Below are positions 61,120 through 64,000 of a stretch of 64,000 nucleotides of DNA, in pieces. Each line of letters opens with the position of its first letter. Within the stretch, counting starts at the first letter, position 1. Below the pieces are notes generated by a model. That model was not told the origin of the DNA. It saw nothing but the letters and a program-made list of their open reading frames with translations, and ran no database searches. Source of the DNA: Fennellomyces sp. T-0311. Taxonomy: Eukaryota > Mucoromycota > Mucoromycetes > Mucorales > Lichtheimiaceae. The stretch covers positions 434,001 through 498,000 of the forward strand of contig JALLLT010000002.1 in NCBI GenBank assembly GCA_025266875.1, written 5' to 3'. The translations under genes and the position numbers were made by a program.

Positions 61120-62535
61120 ACCCAGAGGTCTCGGCACCTAAATAAGGAATTGCCTTTTATAATTCAAAAAGTAAACAGAGAGCACCAAAAATATCAAGGA
61201 GTAGAAGTTATGTGAGATCACTCAGTACAGGGGCCCACGTAACAAAAGAGAGGCCACTAACCATCATCGCACTGTGCTTGTAGTGCATTTGATCAGTTGA
61301 TACTATCTGACTCACCATTTCAGTCATTACAGAATTGTATTGACATTGTCAACCAAAGAAGTGCTGCGTCGCCTCTCTGATTGATGATGTCAACCAAATG
61401 ACGAAAACAACGCGTCACCTATAGGAGGTAAATGTGTTAGTATGGAGGTCGAAAGTATTTCTGTCAGTGCTTACCATGATATCCCAATAGAAAAAAAAGT
61501 ATCTGAATCAAAAGCATTCGAAAAGTTTTGTTGCTAGACGATTCCAAATCTTAGTTACGTTACAATTCGTACATTGATGGCATTCAAAGCGATAAGTGAT
61601 CTAAAAAAATAATGTCTTCTCCAGTGCCTAAGATTACGAGACGAACTTGCACGCTATCACGGCTTTCATAAAGAGTAACCTGCAATCTAGGAGAAACAAA
61701 TTATTACTTTGACAAATTCAAATGCTTGGACTTACCGATAAGAGTGAAAATGAGTGAAAGGAGAGTAATGCGACTTGGCGTAATTTACCCAGATTCCAAA
61801 CACAGTAATGTTTAATGTTTGGGTCATCTGTCCCGCTCTTCACCAGCCCCCCCTAGCTCTTCCCCCAACATCTTAAGCTTTCAGCCAATGAATTTAATCG
61901 AAAGATTGAGTTGCCCCCAAATTACCTATTTTATAATTCTTCACCTCTGGGTGTGTATATAGAGAGTATCGCCGTGAGCGACTTTGAAACGAAACGGGGC
62001 GTGACAAGTTTTCTCATTGCTTTGGTATGTACTCTCCTTGACAATGATACGGCTGCCACAGTGAATCATAAAAAAATATCCTTAACAATGGTGCTAGTCG
62101 CCCAATCTCGGTAAGGCATCGTGCAAACGGACTTGGCGGCGTGGCTGTATGGCTGCAACGCGACACCAGCTCTCATATACCCAGGGACTTGAAAGGTATA
62201 GGACACGCTGGTCCGTAGCAACCCCCTGAGCTTGATGGCTGTCCCTGCTATGACAAACCGCCCTCAATTGTGTGGTGCCAATCTCTATAGACGGTGCTGC
62301 CTTTGGACAGCGGGCGATCGGGGCTGCTCTTGCTTCATCCTCTTTAATGCACAGAGCGGCGCATTATTGCGAAGATAAGTATAGTGTTTTCTTTCAAAAT
62401 AGCCATTCTAAAGAGTTACTAATAGCCGCATGATCAGGATTTAAATAACTAGCTGTGCACTAGCCGCTGTTGGCAGTGAGCGCTATCTCGCTGCTTTTGC
62501 GTTTCATTCCTGGAAGAAGCTATCTGCACTGTGGG
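61120..62535. other. No supported gene
   Basis: This is AT-rich DNA with a somewhat more GC-rich patch at about 62130-62345. That patch has no long open frame and no tRNA or 5S rRNA box pattern that I can identify. Confidence 0.4.
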
Positions 62536-62539
62536 AAAA

Positions 62540-62670
62540 CCTAACTTGTTGAATCTTATTGGATCTTGTTAAAACTGATCTTGTTGAATCTGGTTTTTTA
62601 TTAAGTGAATAACAAGGACTAGATTGAACAAGATTGAACAAGTCTCCAAAAGTCTGAACAAGTTATATAT
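62540..62670. repeat. AACAAG-rich imperfect inverted repeat, copy 2
   Basis: GTTGAATCTTATTGGATCTT and TTGTTGAATCTGG are followed by AACAAGGACTAGATTGAACA and further GAACAAG units, then TATATATAAAAT. It matches 37765-37875 in order and orientation. Confidence 0.6.
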
Positions 62671-62898
62671 ATAAAATACGTAAATGCTCTTTCCTGCTCT
62701 TTTACTAGTAATATTACGATATAATAATTCTGCGCTCTACTTTATACCATTGATATAATAATAACTAGGATGAAGATCGTGCTTATTAGGATACATTTTA
62801 ATGAAATACTAAAAGAGTAACAGCTGGAAGGTGCTATTACGATAAGAAAAGTGGTTTACGTTATACTGTTAGTGATAAATGAAGGGATACATGCCTTA

Positions 62899-63058
62899 TC
62901 ACTGCCTTTTTTGTCCCTTGCGTGTGGTGCGTATGGTGCGTGTGGTCCCAGAATCCGCTGATTCAGTTGGAGCAGGATGCAAGTTGGAATTGCTGCTATC
63001 GTTTTGATTCGAAACGCTTGCTGCATTGGCTTGCTCTTCCTCACCACTTCCTCCGCGT

Positions 63059-63108
<50 letters not shown>

Positions 63109-64000
63109 TCGTCCCCGTCCTCTTATACCGCCTTCATTAGTACTTGGGAAATCAGTTCCTGTTGACTCTTCGTCGACATCGGGATTGTTCGTTTCGCCAA
63201 GACCACGACCGCGTCCACGACCGCGTCCACGTCCACGACCACGACCACGACCACGACCACTGCTACGTTGACCATGGTGTCCAGATTGGTCTGTGCTTGA
63301 GCCTTCTCCATGGAACATGTCAATGCTACTTAACAATAATTAATTGCTCAAATTATCATTTTAAACTATGTGGTACTAACTGTATTTACCTTCTTGGTTC
63401 CCGAGCAGGAGGCGAGGGCGACAGGTGAAATCGTTGTCGTTGTTGTCTCTGGTCTTCATGGGCTGCTTCGTTATCTTGTTGTTCAGGCGATCTATGATTG
63501 TTCCATCCTGAATGAAGACAATGTTGAGCGATCCACGAGCCTTCGCAGTCAGTAAGACGAAGATTAAGAACACTTTCGGCTTGCTGTTCAAATCGCTGAA
63601 TTGCTCGAACTGAAATAGAATCTGGTATGTTACGCCAAAAGGTGGTAGTTGACGACATCCGGCGTTCGTCTAAGCGTTCTTCAATATAAGAGCGCACTAC
63701 ACGCATTAAATGAATAGTCAAATCGTTTCGGGTCGCCACGATATCTTCTTCGGGCACCTGAAAAAAATTCTGCAGTGCATTATCAATGTGATGATTCCTA
63801 ACGTCGATGACCCTTTCGGTGTTCTCATCAATTCGAACACGAGGCTTCTTGCAACGTCGTGGTTCTTGGTTTGATGCTCCTCCTGAAGCTTGTGAACCTG
63901 GAGTACTAGAATGCTGCTGGTCTTGATTGACATCGCGCGGCTGCGCAGCAGATTGAAGCGGACCTCTGTTCGTAAGCAAAGAAGCAATTTCGTCCAACCT
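62899..64000 (-). CDS. Hypothetical protein with long Gly-Arg tail, 5' end beyond window
   Basis: The protein is not recognised. The frame is open at the window edge (LDEIASLLTNRGPLQSAAQP), so the start is outside. The first exon ends REPR at 63386. The intron's GT-AG ends join in frame to SSIDMFHGEGSS. The N-terminal half has a helical region, HIDNALQNFFQVPEEDIVAT, NDLTIHLMRVVRSYIEERLD, FWRNIPDSISVRAIQRFEQQ and RLTDCEGSWIAQHC, shared with the 39-kb pseudogene. The C-terminal exon has two Gly-Arg runs (about 63058-63120 and 63205-63260), encoded by a GGTCGT/GGACGT hexanucleotide repeat, around TGTDFPSTNEGG. RGG-like tails usually bind RNA, so an RNA-related role is possible but unproven. It ends at 62899. 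Confidence 0.65.
63055..63262. repeat. Two (GACCAC)n-type hexanucleotide repeat tracts
   Basis: CGACCACGACCACGACCACG-type runs at about 63058-63120 and 63200-63262 encode the Gly-Arg repeats of the minus-strand gene. The antisense frames (Pro-Arg, His-Asp, Thr-Thr) are artefacts of the repeat. Confidence 0.85.

Noticed and set aside
62130..62345. GC-richer patch as a possible tRNA or 5S rRNA gene
   Set aside because: No A/B-box or cloverleaf pattern and no 5S consensus could be found by eye.
62922..63271. Pro-Arg, His-Asp and poly-Thr frames
   Set aside because: These are other-frame readings of the hexanucleotide repeat that encodes Gly-Arg on the minus strand.

Overview
The window looks like nuclear DNA from a filamentous fungus of an early-diverging lineage, most likely Mucoromycota. 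This is inferred from many short GT-AG introns (about 50-100 nt), the set of conserved eukaryotic housekeeping genes, AT-rich intergenic DNA, and multicopy hypothetical genes of a kind I associate with that phylum. No species assignment can be made from the sequence alone.

Conserved genes lie in compact islands. Island 1 (0.6-15.1 kb): TIF6 (+), then four tandem minus-strand genes: VPS45, ASE1/PRC1, DDB1 and a protein kinase C. Island 2 (21.5-24.2 kb): mitochondrial ribosomal protein uL23m (+), convergent with a D-2-hydroxyglutarate dehydrogenase (-). Island 3 (29.4-32.5 kb): an MFS transporter (+), convergent with a Rho1-type GTPase (-). Island 4 (41.0-46.8 kb): the autophagy kinase ATG1 (-), divergent from an A20/AN1 zinc-finger gene (+), followed by a DDT/WHIM chromatin-remodelling gene (+). 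Island 5 (50.5-56.2 kb): an orphan seven-helix membrane protein (+), tRNA CCA nucleotidyltransferase (+), and the U5 snRNP WD40 protein SNRNP40 (-). Neighbours within islands are only 66-250 bp apart in most cases.

Between the islands lie repeat-rich, gene-poor stretches (15.3-21.4, 24.2-29.3, 32.6-41.0, 46.9-50.5 and 56.2-64.0 kb). They hold decayed pogo-like and Tc1/mariner-like transposons, at least four kinds of short MITE-like palindromic element, and members of two multicopy hypothetical gene families. Family 1 has three copies (15.7-17.6, 56.3-58.6 and 58.7-61.1 kb). In two of them the C-terminal half carries a PD-(D/E)XK nuclease-like signature. One copy is split by a MITE whose removal would restore the frame, one has lost the nuclease core by deletion, and one ends in an exon carrying a TnpB/Fanzor-like motif (DRDRNAARNM). 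Family 2 (62.9 kb to the window end, with a frameshifted copy at about 39 kb) ends in long Gly-Arg repeats and has an AACAAG-rich repeat downstream of each copy.

The conserved genes serve translation (TIF6, uL23m, CCA1), splicing (SNRNP40), vesicle traffic and autophagy (VPS45, ATG1), cell-wall-integrity signalling (RHO1, PKC), cytokinesis (ASE1), ubiquitin ligation and genome maintenance (DDB1), chromatin (WHIM) and mitochondrial metabolism (D2HGDH). No operon-like functional clustering is evident. RHO1 and PKC lie in the same window but 16 kb apart.
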